A stretch of DNA of 64,000 bases from UBA5868 sp964482025 (GCA_964482025.1 CAYZVN010000006.1:1-64000), one strand, 5' to 3'; positions 34,134 to 44,011 are shown, numbered from the stretch's first letter. Program-made: numbers and translations. Notes: generated from the sequence alone by a model not told the origin.

Positions 34134-34446
34134 TACGCCCCCACAGTGCGCCGATTTCGCCGCGCCCGCTGACGTTGGCGCTGCCCGCGATTGACACTGG
34201 TTTAACGCCGCGATGAGAGCGAAACATAGGTCCAAAGGCTGGCGGCGCAGTACTTCTGTCTTGGGTCGAGACGCCAGATCACGCTTATCTGTACACCCGC
34301 CCCAGTTCTGGAAAAGTCGGCACAAATCTGCGATAGTTCGCGCCTTTGCGGCAAGGGGTGTCCTGCGACATCGTTCTGTCTCAACTCAGGGGCATATTCA
34401 GTGCCACATTCCACCCTTTTCTGGAGATATTCAGACATTGAACAAG
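34134..34446 (+). other. Leader region between the AraC-type regulator and speA
   Basis: No gene is assigned here. An open frame continues 78 codons upstream of the chosen speA start, but its composition (many Arg and Ser, no family similarity) looks non-coding. A GGAG lies at 34423-34426, 11 bases before an alternative TTG start. No terminator or clear promoter was recognised. Confidence 0.4.
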
Positions 34447-36354
34447 ATGGTGCATCACGCTTGGACGGCCACTCACTCGGCTGAACTGTACGGCATCAAT
34501 GACTGGGGCGCAGGCTATTTCAGCGTCTCGGACAAAGGTGAAATCCTGGTAACCGCTCAAGGTGAATCAGGGCCTTTAAAAATATCGATGCTAGACCTCG
34601 TGAAGGACATCAAGGAAAGGGGCATGGACATGCCGGTGCTGGTGCGCTTTGAGAATCTCTTAGCGCAGCAGATCGCCCGTCTCAACAACGCCTTCAACAA
34701 TGCCATTGAGCAGAGCGGGTATCGCGGTAAATACCGCGGGGTATTTCCTGTGAAAGTCAATCAGCAGTGCCATGTGATTGAGGAAATCGCGCAAGTGGGT
34801 GCCAAGTATGGTCACGGACTTGAGGCCGGCTCCAAGCCGGAGCTGATCATCGCGTTGGCGAACTTGGAGTCGCCAGAGGCGTGTATCGTCTGCAATGGCT
34901 ATAAAGATGCGGAGTTTATTGACCTCGGCTTGCAAGCCTGCAAGATGGGCTACCGGGTCTTTTTCGTCATAGAAACGCCTACGGAGTTGCCGATCATCCT
35001 CGAGCGCAGCCGAGCGCTGGGTATCAAGCCGATGATTGGAATCCGCGTTAAGCTCGCTTCGATGGTGGGCGGCCATTGGAATGCCACCAGCGGTGATCGC
35101 AGCATCTTCGGCGTCACCATTGCGCAATTGATCAATCTGGTCGATACCCTTAGAGCCGAGGAGATGCTGGATTGCCTTCAGCTTCTGCATTATCACTTGG
35201 GCTCTCAAATCCCTAACATCCGCGACATTCGCACCGGCGTTTTGGAAGCCTGTCAGGTCTATATGGACTTAGTGCGCGAAGGCGCACCTATGGGTTACCT
35301 CGACTTGGGTGGCGGTTTGGCAGTGGATTACGACGGATCCAAAACCAACTACATCCACTCGCGAAATTACACCTTGGACGAGTATTGCGCCGACATAGTC
35401 GACGTGATCATGACGACCTTGGATGATACCGAGATCCCGCACCCGACGATTATTACGGAGTCGGGTCGTGCCACCGTGGCTTATTCATCCGTGCTGCTGT
35501 TCAACGTGCTGGATGTGGCAACCTTCGAGCCCGGTCCGCTGCCGGAGGTGATTGGCGAGCACGAGCACGCCATGATTCACAACCTGAAGGAGCTGCTCAA
35601 CACAGCCAATATCCGCAACCTGCAGGAGTGCTATAACGACGCCCTCTTCTACCGGGACGAGATTCGTGAGCTGTTTAAGCGAGGTCAGGTCAATCTGCGC
35701 TCGCGCTCACTGTCGGAAAACCTTTTCTTAAAAGTCATGCAGCGACTGTTGATCCTGGCAGAGGACGCTCCCAAAGAGTTCAGTGAGTTGCCCCGATTGA
35801 AAGAGCAGTTGTCGGATATTTATTACTGCAACTTCAGTTTGTTTCAGTCGTTGCCGGACATTTGGGCGATCGATCAAATTTTCCCGATTATGCCCATTCA
35901 TCGGCTTGAAGAGCGGCCGACGCGGCAAGCCATAATCGCGGATATTACCTGCGACTGCGACGGCAAAATTGATCGCTTTGCCGATATGCACAGTACGCGG
36001 CGAACGCTGCCCCTGCATCCGTTACGTGACAACGAGGAGTACTACATCGGTACCTTTCTCGTGGGTGCATATCAGGAAACGCTGGGAGACTTGCACAACC
36101 TGTTTGGTGATACCAATGTGGTCAGTGTGCGCATCAACGAAGACGGTCACTACGAATTTATCCACGAAATCGAGGGTGACAGCATTGCCGACGTGCTCAG
36201 TTATGTGGAATACAACCCACAGGTAATGCAGGATCGTTTTCGCCGCATAGCCGAACAAGCGGTGCGCGAGGGACGGATTACCGCCTCCGAACGGCTGGGC
36301 ATAATGAAGGCATTTTCCGCGAGCATGCGCGGCTATACCTATTACGAAAAATAA
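34447..36354 (+). CDS. speA: Biosynthetic arginine decarboxylase
   Basis: This protein has 635 residues from MVHHAWTATHSAELYGIND, close to the 630-660 residue norm. An in-frame TTG nine bases upstream, better spaced from GGAG, is an alternative. It is a PLP enzyme of the ornithine/arginine decarboxylase alanine-racemase fold: the PLP lysine is in GVFPVKVNQQ, the phosphate-binding glycines in YLDLGGGLAVDYDGS, and the C-terminal active-site region near CDCDGKIDRF. It converts arginine to agmatine, the first step to putrescine. It lies upstream of the carboxyspermidine genes, so the three form a polyamine block. AguA/AguB or SpeB, needed to make putrescine, are not in the window. Confidence 0.95.
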   Translation: MVHHAWTATHSAELYGINDWGAGYFSVSDKGEILVTAQGESGPLKISMLDLVKDIKERGMDMPVLVRFENLLAQQIARLNNAFNNAIEQSGYRGKYRGVFPVKVNQQCHVIEEIAQVGAKYGHGLEAGSKPELIIALANLESPEACIVCNGYKDAEFIDLGLQACKMGYRVFFVIETPTELPIILERSRALGIKPMIGIRVKLASMVGGHWNATSGDRSIFGVTIAQLINLVDTLRAEEMLDCLQLLHYHLGSQIPNIRDIRTGVLEACQVYMDLVREGAPMGYLDLGGGLAVDYDGSKTNYIHSRNYTLDEYCADIVDVIMTTLDDTEIPHPTIITESGRATVAYSSVLLFNVLDVATFEPGPLPEVIGEHEHAMIHNLKELLNTANIRNLQECYNDALFYRDEIRELFKRGQVNLRSRSLSENLFLKVMQRLLILAEDAPKEFSELPRLKEQLSDIYYCNFSLFQSLPDIWAIDQIFPIMPIHRLEERPTRQAIIADITCDCDGKIDRFADMHSTRRTLPLHPLRDNEEYYIGTFLVGAYQETLGDLHNLFGDTNVVSVRINEDGHYEFIHEIEGDSIADVLSYVEYNPQVMQDRFRRIAEQAVREGRITASERLGIMKAFSASMRGYTYYEK

Positions 36355-36420
36355 ACTCCGCCTATTAACCTGATAAGCAGCGAGCGTTGCGAGCGCGCGC
36401 AGCCCATTGAGGAGATTCAC

Positions 36421-37620
<1,200 letters not shown>

Positions 37621-37637
37621 ACCGATACGCCTCATCC

Positions 37638-37659
37638 TGCGGCTTCGTTCGAAGCCGCA
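37638..37659 (+). other. Intercistronic hairpin between CASDH gene and nspC
   Basis: TGCGGCTTCG and its exact complement CGAAGCCGCA are separated by only TT, giving a strong hairpin. It is followed by CTTCCTTTCTA, a broken pyrimidine tract. It may act as a partial terminator or set the ratio of the two messages. Confidence 0.5.
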
Positions 37660-37688
37660 CTTCCTTTCTACGTTATCGAGCGACTCAC

Positions 37689-38852
37689 ATGTCTCACACC
37701 TTGGAGAATTTTGACTTATCCCGAGTGCCTAGCCCGTGCTATGTGGTGGACGCTGCGGCACTTGAACGCAACTTGCGCATTTTGGCGCGCGTGCAGGAAG
37801 AAAGCGGAGCGAAGATCCTTTTAGCTCTGAAAGCCTTTTCGATGTTTGCCGCAGCCCCGTTGGTGATGCGCTACCTAAAGGGCACCTGTGCCAGCGGCTT
37901 ATTTGAGGCCCGCTTAGGGCGGGAACAATTCGGCGGTGAGGTGCACACCTACTCAGCGGCTTATCGACCGGCAGAGATGGAGACAGTTCTGCAAGTCTCT
38001 GATCATGTGGTGTTCAACTCGTTTAACCAATGGCAGCGTTATCGCGACCAGGCATTTGCGGCAAAAGCCAAGCGACCCAACTTGGAATTTGGTTTGCGCA
38101 TCAACCCCGAGCATTCCGAGGGTGCGACCCCAATCTACGACCCCTGCGCGCCCTGCTCACGGATGGGAATCCCGATCGCACGCTTCGAAGATCAGGATTT
38201 GACGGGGATCACCGGGCTGCATTTCCACACTCTGTGTGAGCAGGACTTTGAGCCACTGCGGCGCACGCTCGATGTGGTAGAGCGCAATTTCGCCGACTAC
38301 CTGCCGCAAATGAAGTGGATTAACTTTGGTGGCGGCCACCACATTACGCGTGATGATTATCAGGTGGACGCTCTGATTGAGCGCATCAAGCAGTTCCAGG
38401 ACAAATATCAAGTCCAAGTCTATCTGGAACCGGGTGAAGCCATCGCCTTGAATGCCGGCATCTTGGTGGCGGAGGTGCTCGATACCAACTGGAATAGCAT
38501 GGATTTGGCGATTCTGGACGCGTCGGCGACCTGTCATATGCCAGACGTGCTGGAAATGCCCTATCGACCGCGTATTACAGGCGCGGGACAGCCCGGTGAG
38601 CTGCCTCATGCTTATCGCCTCGGCGGGCCCAGTTGTTTATCTGGCGACGTAATCGGCGATTACAGCTTTGCCAAGCCGCTGCAGATTGGCCAGCGCATAA
38701 TGTTTGAGGATATGGCGATTTACACCATGGTGAAAAACACAACCTTTAACGGCATTCCTCTGCCCGCCATAGCGCTCTATAACAGCGAAACCGATGAGCT
38801 GAAAATCGTTAAGGAATTTGGTTACCAAGACTTTTTGGAGCGACTTTCGTAA
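37689..38852 (+). CDS. nspC: Carboxynorspermidine/carboxyspermidine decarboxylase
   Basis: This 387-residue PLP enzyme of the alanine-racemase-fold decarboxylases has its PLP lysine at Lys48 (LLALKAFSMF). GLHFHTLCE, NFGGGHHITRDDY and LEPGEAIALNAG (glycine loop and Glu-Pro-Gly-Glu) match NspC. The cysteine-containing GGPSCLSGDVIGDY near the C-terminus supplies the active-site residues from the partner subunit. It decarboxylates carboxynorspermidine or carboxyspermidine to norspermidine or spermidine. With the upstream dehydrogenase it substitutes for SpeD/SpeE. A terminator-like hairpin follows. Confidence 0.94.
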   Translation: MSHTLENFDLSRVPSPCYVVDAAALERNLRILARVQEESGAKILLALKAFSMFAAAPLVMRYLKGTCASGLFEARLGREQFGGEVHTYSAAYRPAEMETVLQVSDHVVFNSFNQWQRYRDQAFAAKAKRPNLEFGLRINPEHSEGATPIYDPCAPCSRMGIPIARFEDQDLTGITGLHFHTLCEQDFEPLRRTLDVVERNFADYLPQMKWINFGGGHHITRDDYQVDALIERIKQFQDKYQVQVYLEPGEAIALNAGILVAEVLDTNWNSMDLAILDASATCHMPDVLEMPYRPRITGAGQPGELPHAYRLGGPSCLSGDVIGDYSFAKPLQIGQRIMFEDMAIYTMVKNTTFNGIPLPAIALYNSETDELKIVKEFGYQDFLERLS

Positions 38853-38862
38853 GTGCGGATTG

Positions 38863-38897
38863 AAGAGGGAGAGAGCCAGGTCGCACAGCTCCCTCTT
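38863..38897 (+). terminator. Terminator-like hairpin after nspC
   Basis: A perfect 9-bp stem AAGAGGGAG / CTCCCTCTT with a 17-base loop is followed by TCATAG. The T-run is short, so this is a moderate candidate for the end of the polyamine operon, 10 bases past the nspC stop. Confidence 0.5.
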
Positions 38898-38937
38898 TCA
38901 TAGCTTCACAGCGCGCGGGACGGAAGTGGATTGAACC

Positions 38938-39771
38938 ATGGCACGCACCCTCACTACATGGATGTTGATCATCAGCTTGGTTGTGCTGCTCGCGGCCTGC
39001 GCTGTTAATCCGCCGCGACAGGTTCAGCGCCTATGCCCGCACTGCCAAACGATCCCGGTCGAGTCCTCCGATACCCTCCCGTTGCTGGCTTATACGAGCC
39101 ATTCCCTGTCACATCACTCGGACTACGTCCACGTCTATTTGGAAGGCGACGGGCAGCCTTGGATTGACGGGCGCTGGCCGGCAAAGAACCCCAGTTCCCG
39201 CACCATGACGGCGCTCAGGTTGATGGCGCTTGATCCTAATCCCAGCATTTACCTGAACCGCCCCTGCTATGGCTACTTGACCATGCCGCCTCACTGTACC
39301 GAGGAGCTTTGGACCAATGCGCGTTATGGGCCGGAGGTGGTTGCCGCTATGGCGTTTGCCTTAGGCGAGCTGGCCAATCGCCACCCGAACAAACACTGGG
39401 TATTGATTGGCCATAGTGGCGGTGGAACTCTGGCTATGTTATTGGCAGGACGGCTGCAAAATGTGGCAGCGGTAGTGACTTTAGCGGCCAACCTCGACCA
39501 CCGAGCTTGGACCGAGGCTTTAGGTTACTTGCCGTTGGACCGATCTTTAAATCCGGTGGATCAAAGCGCGCTACCGGCGCGCTTGATTCGCTGGCATTTT
39601 GCCGGCGGCAAAGATACGCAGGTACCTGCGCAGATTGTGGCCAGAGCTGCGGAGTGGGACAAGGGTTCAACATTTTTTCTTGAACCCGAGTTTGATCACA
39701 GCTGCTGTTGGCAAACTATCTGGCCGGAAATACTGCGAAACTTAGAGGCTCAATTAACCGGCACAAAATAG
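38938..39771 (+). CDS. Alpha/beta-hydrolase lipoprotein
   Basis: This 277-residue protein has a lipoprotein signal: the hydrophobic MLIISLVVLLAAC ends in a lipobox LAAC (Cys21). The hydrolase nucleophile is in VLIGHSGGGTLAMLLA (Ser in GHSGG). Asp in AGGKDTQVP and His in EFDHSCCW are the probable remaining triad members. An early segment, YVHVYLEGDGQPW, is typical of a group of uncharacterised envelope alpha/beta hydrolases. Two cysteine pairs (CPHC near the N-terminus, SCCW near the C-terminus) may form disulfides. The substrate is unknown. It is convergent with the caspase gene and overlaps its 3' end by 22 bases. Confidence 0.78.
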   Translation: MARTLTTWMLIISLVVLLAACAVNPPRQVQRLCPHCQTIPVESSDTLPLLAYTSHSLSHHSDYVHVYLEGDGQPWIDGRWPAKNPSSRTMTALRLMALDPNPSIYLNRPCYGYLTMPPHCTEELWTNARYGPEVVAAMAFALGELANRHPNKHWVLIGHSGGGTLAMLLAGRLQNVAAVVTLAANLDHRAWTEALGYLPLDRSLNPVDQSALPARLIRWHFAGGKDTQVPAQIVARAAEWDKGSTFFLEPEFDHSCCWQTIWPEILRNLEAQLTGTK

Positions 39772-41429
39772 AATGTGCCGCCCTCATGGCCCGCTTCGCG
39801 CACTGGCTTCATTTCTGGTGTTTGGGCAAGCTCCACCGATTCACTGCGTTTGCGCACATTCACCGAAAGCTGGGAGAACAGACTGCTGTCGCGGAGCGTA
39901 TCCTGGTTTTGCTCGAGCGCATCTATAAGCGCGCCGGCAAAAATCGAGTGGGTGCTATTGGAGCCATCCAATACCGGTTTCACTCCTCCAGATGAAATCA
40001 CCACGCGCGCGCGCCGCGATAAACCTGCTTGTATGGCCTTTTCGGATTGTGCGCCACTGACGCCGAAGAGAAAGGGGCTTTTTTCCGAGCCGAGGTAGCC
40101 GGCATAGCAAGAGTCGGAGATGACCAATACCGAGCGCGCGCGCAGGCGATCCAGGTGATCGCTGATCACCGCGTTATTGATCCAGTTGCTGATGTTGTCT
40201 TTGCCGGCATCTACCGGCAGCCAGTACCCCCGCTCGGTACGACTTTGGTCGCTGTGGGAAATATTGCCGTGGCCGGCGTAGTAAATTAGCAGGTTGTCGT
40301 TTTCGCCAATTTGGTCGTAAAAGTCATTAATGGTGTTGAGGATACTTTTTTCTGTTGCGTTGGGTACGAATAAGGTACTAAAGCCATATTTCTGCTCGAG
40401 TATTTGCTGCAAGCGTTTGCCGTCTTGAATCGGCGAGCGCAAGTCATCTAGAAAAACGTAATCTTGGTTGCCGATAATCAGCGCAAAGTAGCGACCAAAA
40501 TTGATGTCTCTAGCGACGCGACTTTCCACTCGGTCGAGAATATTGGGCGAGAGAAAATCGTCGCTGCTGAATTTCCGGTAGGCGACCTCCATGTCCTCTA
40601 CTTGTGCTTCCAATGCCTGCCGCTCATTCAAGGCTTTTTCATACAGCTCGGTCAAGGCTGCCACTTCCTGGCGGGCAAACTCTAACTCTTGGGCATCTGC
40701 ACCGCTTTGTTGTTGCTGGGCCAAAAGCGTTTGCTTTTCCATTTCTGCGGTTAAGTTAGCAATTTGTTTTTGTAAAAAGCCCGTTTGCACTTTGGCACTG
40801 GCAAGCTGCGAGTTGAGCTTCTCTCGCGTTTCGGCTAATTCCTTTTGGGCATCGCTGCTGAGCATCAACTCATCGTCACCTATGCCGGAGGCCTTGCGAT
40901 ACCAGTTGAGCGCGGTGGTAATGTCTTTATCGACACCCAGGCCTTTTTCGTACATATAACCCAAGTTAATTTGGGCGCGCGAGTAACCCTGGTTGGCGGC
41001 TTTGGTGTACCAGCTTACTGCGGAGAGGTAATCGGGCTCCTGCCCCAGGCCTTTCTCAAAAATTTCACCCACGTAATTTTGTGCCTCGGCGTCACCCTGC
41101 TCGGCCTGCGGCAGCCAGACTTTTAGCGCGGAGCGATAATCCGCTCGGTCGTATTCCACATATTCGCCGCCGCGAATGCGGCAGTCGGCGGTGGTGGTGC
41201 GCACGGCGCGGCGCGGGCTGAGGTATTGCATATTGCCGAGGCGGCGCACTTGGCCGGGTAACAAGCAATCGACGATGTAGAGGTCTTCCAGCGTTTCGTA
41301 ACCTTCCTTTGTCGTGCTGGCAACCTCATTTTTTGTTTGGGTGGTGGCGTTGCAGCCGCCGAGGATTGTGAGGCTCAAAGCGAGCAGGCCAAAAGGCTTG
41401 AGTGCGCGGGGCAAAGTTCTGACTGGCAT
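39750..41429 (-). CDS. Caspase-fold (C14) lipoprotein with Sel1 repeats and coiled coil
   Basis: This protein has 559 residues from MPVRTLPRALKPFG, chosen because AGGAGAA precedes it and it yields a clean lipoprotein signal with lipobox LGGC (Cys26). Two Sel1-like repeats follow at about 100-185 (AEQGDAEAQNYVGEIFEKG and AANQGYSRAQINLGYMYEKG). A coiled coil spans about 195-285. The C-terminal caspase-like domain (about 310-559) starts FALIIGNQDY and has both catalytic residues: His387 in YYAGHG and Cys441 in SDSCYAG. The lipid anchor puts the protease outside the cytoplasm. The Ser/Thr kinase gene ends 29 bases upstream on the same strand, so the pair is an operon. The natural target is unknown. 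Confidence 0.88.
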   Translation of the reverse strand: MPVRTLPRALKPFGLLALSLTILGGCNATTQTKNEVASTTKEGYETLEDLYIVDCLLPGQVRRLGNMQYLSPRRAVRTTTADCRIRGGEYVEYDRADYRSALKVWLPQAEQGDAEAQNYVGEIFEKGLGQEPDYLSAVSWYTKAANQGYSRAQINLGYMYEKGLGVDKDITTALNWYRKASGIGDDELMLSSDAQKELAETREKLNSQLASAKVQTGFLQKQIANLTAEMEKQTLLAQQQQSGADAQELEFARQEVAALTELYEKALNERQALEAQVEDMEVAYRKFSSDDFLSPNILDRVESRVARDINFGRYFALIIGNQDYVFLDDLRSPIQDGKRLQQILEQKYGFSTLFVPNATEKSILNTINDFYDQIGENDNLLIYYAGHGNISHSDQSRTERGYWLPVDAGKDNISNWINNAVISDHLDRLRARSVLVISDSCYAGYLGSEKSPFLFGVSGAQSEKAIQAGLSRRARVVISSGGVKPVLDGSNSTHSIFAGALIDALEQNQDTLRDSSLFSQLSVNVRKRSESVELAQTPEMKPVREAGHEGGTFYFVPVN

Positions 41430-41458
41430 TGTAAAAATTCTCCTAGTGTTTAATAGCA

Positions 41459-43180
41459 TTATTTCGACGATTCGAGGCGTTGTAACCGCTTATTAATATT
41501 GTTCAACGCTGTCTCAATTCGCCTGTCGTTTTGGGTAATTTCATCTTTAGAGAGAAATTCCAGGGCGACAAATAATTCCCTTAGTTGATACTCATCCATC
41601 GACGGGTCCTGTGACTGCTCAATTAATAGATCGCTGACTTTGTTCATGCGATTTTCCAAGATCGCGTGTGCTTTCTCGCGCTCCACCACGTCGTTTACCG
41701 TCAGGTCGTTGGCCAGCTCCCAAGCCTGCGAATACAGGCGGTGAGCAAGGTCGATGTCGCGGGTGAGCAGAAACTCATCGCCTTCTATGATGGCGTCGCG
41801 GACGGAGGCGAGTTCGGGTTTCAGGCTAGTCACGCTGGGCACCACTCGGTCGAGTGCCGCGTTGGTTGCAAAGATCACCGCGCCGGTCACCACCGCCGCC
41901 AGGGTCAATAGACTGAGATCTTTTTTCAGATTGCGCTTTTTGATCGCGTCGAGAAATTCGCCGGCATTTTTGAATCGCTTGGTGCGTTCAAATTCCAGGC
42001 CGCGACGCAGCGCCCGCATCTGCCGACGCGGGATGCCGTTGATAGCTTCCAGCTTCGCGCCACTTTTCATGGCCGTATCGGCCGGCATAGGCAAGCCGTC
42101 AGCGCCTATAAACGGGTGGCGACCGCGTACCATCTCGTAAAACATACAGGCTAGCGAGTAAACGTCGTCGACCGGTAGCGGAGCTTCACCTTGAAGCATT
42201 TCCAAACTGGCATAGCCGGGCGTCAGTGCGCCCTCGGTTAGGGCGTCGGCCAAGCTGCGCTTTTCCTGATTGACTTCGCTAAAGGCTTTGGCGATACCAA
42301 AATCCAGGATTTTCACTATCCCATTTTTGCCCAGGAAAATATTGGCCGGTTTAATGTCGGCATGGGCGAAGCCCTGTTGATGGGCATAAGCCAATCCCCT
42401 CGCCACCCGCTCAATAACATATTGCGCTTTGTCGAACGGCATGCGGGTGACGTCGCGCAAATGCTCTTTAAGCGACTCACCCTCGATGTATTCCATGGTG
42501 ATGAAGGCCGTTTCGCCGTCGCGATCAAAATCGTAGACGGTAACGATATTGGGGTGAGAAAGGGTCTGGGCTTTTTTGGCTTCGCGCTGCAGTGATTGCA
42601 GTGCCCCGGGCAGGCGGCGGCACTCATCGTTGAGTACCTTAATCGCGATATGGGTGTCGCTGTCCTCCATCTCCTCGCGCAACAGGTCTTTAGCGAGATA
42701 CACGTTGCCCATGCCGCCCGAACCCAAGGTTTCCAAAAGAACAAACCGCTCTTTTAGTACCGCTTTGCCTCGGTATTGCTCGGCGATGCGACGATCGAGG
42801 TGGCTGAAAACACTGTTGGAGGTCTTGCGGCGTAGATTGGCGTTGATCTCGGTGATTTTGGCGCTTTCGGAAACGGGGGTAGGCTCGGTGGCGGCCGAGG
42901 GTCGAATGCGCGGATTCGGCTGAATCCGGGTAGCCTCGGGGTTCGCCACTCGGGCGATGTCAACATCGTCGGGCGCGCTGGTTGAGGTCGCAGCTACCTG
43001 CTCCGCTCTGTCTCGTGCCAACGTTTTCGCAGCAGAGGGCCCAACTCTCTTTTGCACGTCCTTTTGCTCGTCGCGCCGCCGGGTCGCATCATCGAGCTCC
43101 GGTTCCTCGCGCCGCCGGGTCACATCATCTGTCACCTTATCCTGGAGGTTTCGTTTTTGGGTGGGGTTTTCGTTGTCCAT
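41459..43180 (-). CDS. Hanks-type Ser/Thr protein kinase with one membrane segment
   Basis: This protein has 573 residues from MDNENPTQKRN; a start 45 bases earlier is possible. Residue numbers below count from that earlier start. The N-terminal 150 residues are charged and low-complexity with a tandem DDxTRRR repeat and TRIQPNPRIRP. The kinase domain (about 161-425) is complete: glycine loop GSGGMG 168-173, Lys196, Glu215, catalytic HADIKPAN (Asp290) and DFG 308-310. In the activation segment GYASLEML replaces the usual GYASPEQ, so the conserved Pro is Leu. One membrane helix at 437-457 is followed by a helical C-terminal domain of about 130 residues, predicted periplasmic. It is co-transcribed with the caspase lipoprotein gene. 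Confidence 0.9.
   Translation of the reverse strand: MDNENPTQKRNLQDKVTDDVTRRREEPELDDATRRRDEQKDVQKRVGPSAAKTLARDRAEQVAATSTSAPDDVDIARVANPEATRIQPNPRIRPSAATEPTPVSESAKITEINANLRRKTSNSVFSHLDRRIAEQYRGKAVLKERFVLLETLGSGGMGNVYLAKDLLREEMEDSDTHIAIKVLNDECRRLPGALQSLQREAKKAQTLSHPNIVTVYDFDRDGETAFITMEYIEGESLKEHLRDVTRMPFDKAQYVIERVARGLAYAHQQGFAHADIKPANIFLGKNGIVKILDFGIAKAFSEVNQEKRSLADALTEGALTPGYASLEMLQGEAPLPVDDVYSLACMFYEMVRGRHPFIGADGLPMPADTAMKSGAKLEAINGIPRRQMRALRRGLEFERTKRFKNAGEFLDAIKKRNLKKDLSLLTLAAVVTGAVIFATNAALDRVVPSVTSLKPELASVRDAIIEGDEFLLTRDIDLAHRLYSQAWELANDLTVNDVVEREKAHAILENRMNKVSDLLIEQSQDPSMDEYQLRELFVALEFLSKDEITQNDRRIETALNNINKRLQRLESSK
43071..43129 (-). repeat. Tandem 36-base repeat in the kinase N-terminus
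   Basis: Two 23-base copies differing at one position (TCGCGCCGCC then GGGTCxCATCATC on the plus strand) lie 36 bases apart. This gives a 12-residue tandem protein repeat with cores DDVTRRR and DDATRRR. The conservation at both DNA and protein level suggests recent duplication or purifying selection on the motif. Confidence 0.75.
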
Positions 43181-43246
43181 CAGCCACACTCGATCAAGCA
43201 AAGCGGGCATAGTAGCGCCCGGCATGCAGGAAGCACAATTCGCCGC

Positions 43247-44011
43247 CTAATCCTTGCCACTTCCCATAAGGTCGTGCGCTTCAATCATTGAGCGCAATGT
43301 TCGGGAGTGAAACTCTCGCTCGTACAGCACGGCAACCACCGCCGCAACGGCCAGAATGAACAGCCAAAGACTGAAGACCCAGGCGAGCACAGATAGGGAA
43401 AAATAGTACGCACGCAGGCCATAGTTATAGCTGTGGCCGGCCTCGTCAACCACTTTGGACAGATAGCGGACAAAGCGTTCGACCTCCGGCGTAAGTGTAA
43501 AACTCTGCGGTGCTGCACCGAGCATAATCGCGCAGAATCCGTATTGGCGCATCGACCAAGTGAAGCTAAAAAACGCGTAAATATAAATAAGCAGCAAGAG
43601 CGTGACCTTGAATTGCAGTTGCAAGGGGGTCTGCTCCAAATGCAGAAGCGGTACTGTAGCAAGCGTGGTGTGCACGGTTTCAATTGACGCCAGGGTTGTC
43701 ACCAAGCCGGCGATGATCAGGATTGCGGTAGAGGCGAGAAAGCTCGCGTTGCGCTCTAAGCTGGATAACAAAGAAGCGTCGGTGATGCGGTTTTCCCGGC
43801 GAATCATTGAGCGCATCCACTGTTTGCGGTAGTAGTGCAGAACCGAGGCGATGCAGAAGGTGGTGCGCGCTCTGCGCTTTGCGAAGGCGGCGTAGCCCGC
43901 CCAACACCCCAGCAGCCATAAGGCACCCGCCAAGTCCGCACCGTATTGTGTCAGCCAGCTGACCATGTCGTCCTCACTCGTTTTAAGGTTCCGCCCCACG
44001 GTATCGTCCAT
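43247..44011 (-). CDS. DUF599 family membrane protein
   Basis: This protein has 254 residues from MDDTVGRNL, preceded by AAGGAGA, which decided the start. It has about four membrane segments: one near the N-terminus, a pair around SFLASTAILIIAGLVTTLAS and LLLLIYIYAFFSFTW, and one near the C-terminus. Conserved DUF599 features include HYYRKQWMRSMIRRENRITD between the first two segments and a C-terminal AEAGHSYNYGLRAYY-like stretch. The family function is unknown. It lies 66 bases upstream of the kinase gene on the same strand and could be transcribed with it. Confidence 0.82.
   Translation of the reverse strand: MDDTVGRNLKTSEDDMVSWLTQYGADLAGALWLLGCWAGYAAFAKRRARTTFCIASVLHYYRKQWMRSMIRRENRITDASLLSSLERNASFLASTAILIIAGLVTTLASIETVHTTLATVPLLHLEQTPLQLQFKVTLLLLIYIYAFFSFTWSMRQYGFCAIMLGAAPQSFTLTPEVERFVRYLSKVVDEAGHSYNYGLRAYYFSLSVLAWVFSLWLFILAVAAVVAVLYEREFHSRTLRSMIEAHDLMGSGKD

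Noticed and set aside
34213..34446. In-frame extension of speA by 78 codons
   Set aside because: Arginine decarboxylases of this group are about 635 residues and start near the chosen ATG. The extension is Arg/Ser-rich with no similarity to SpeA.
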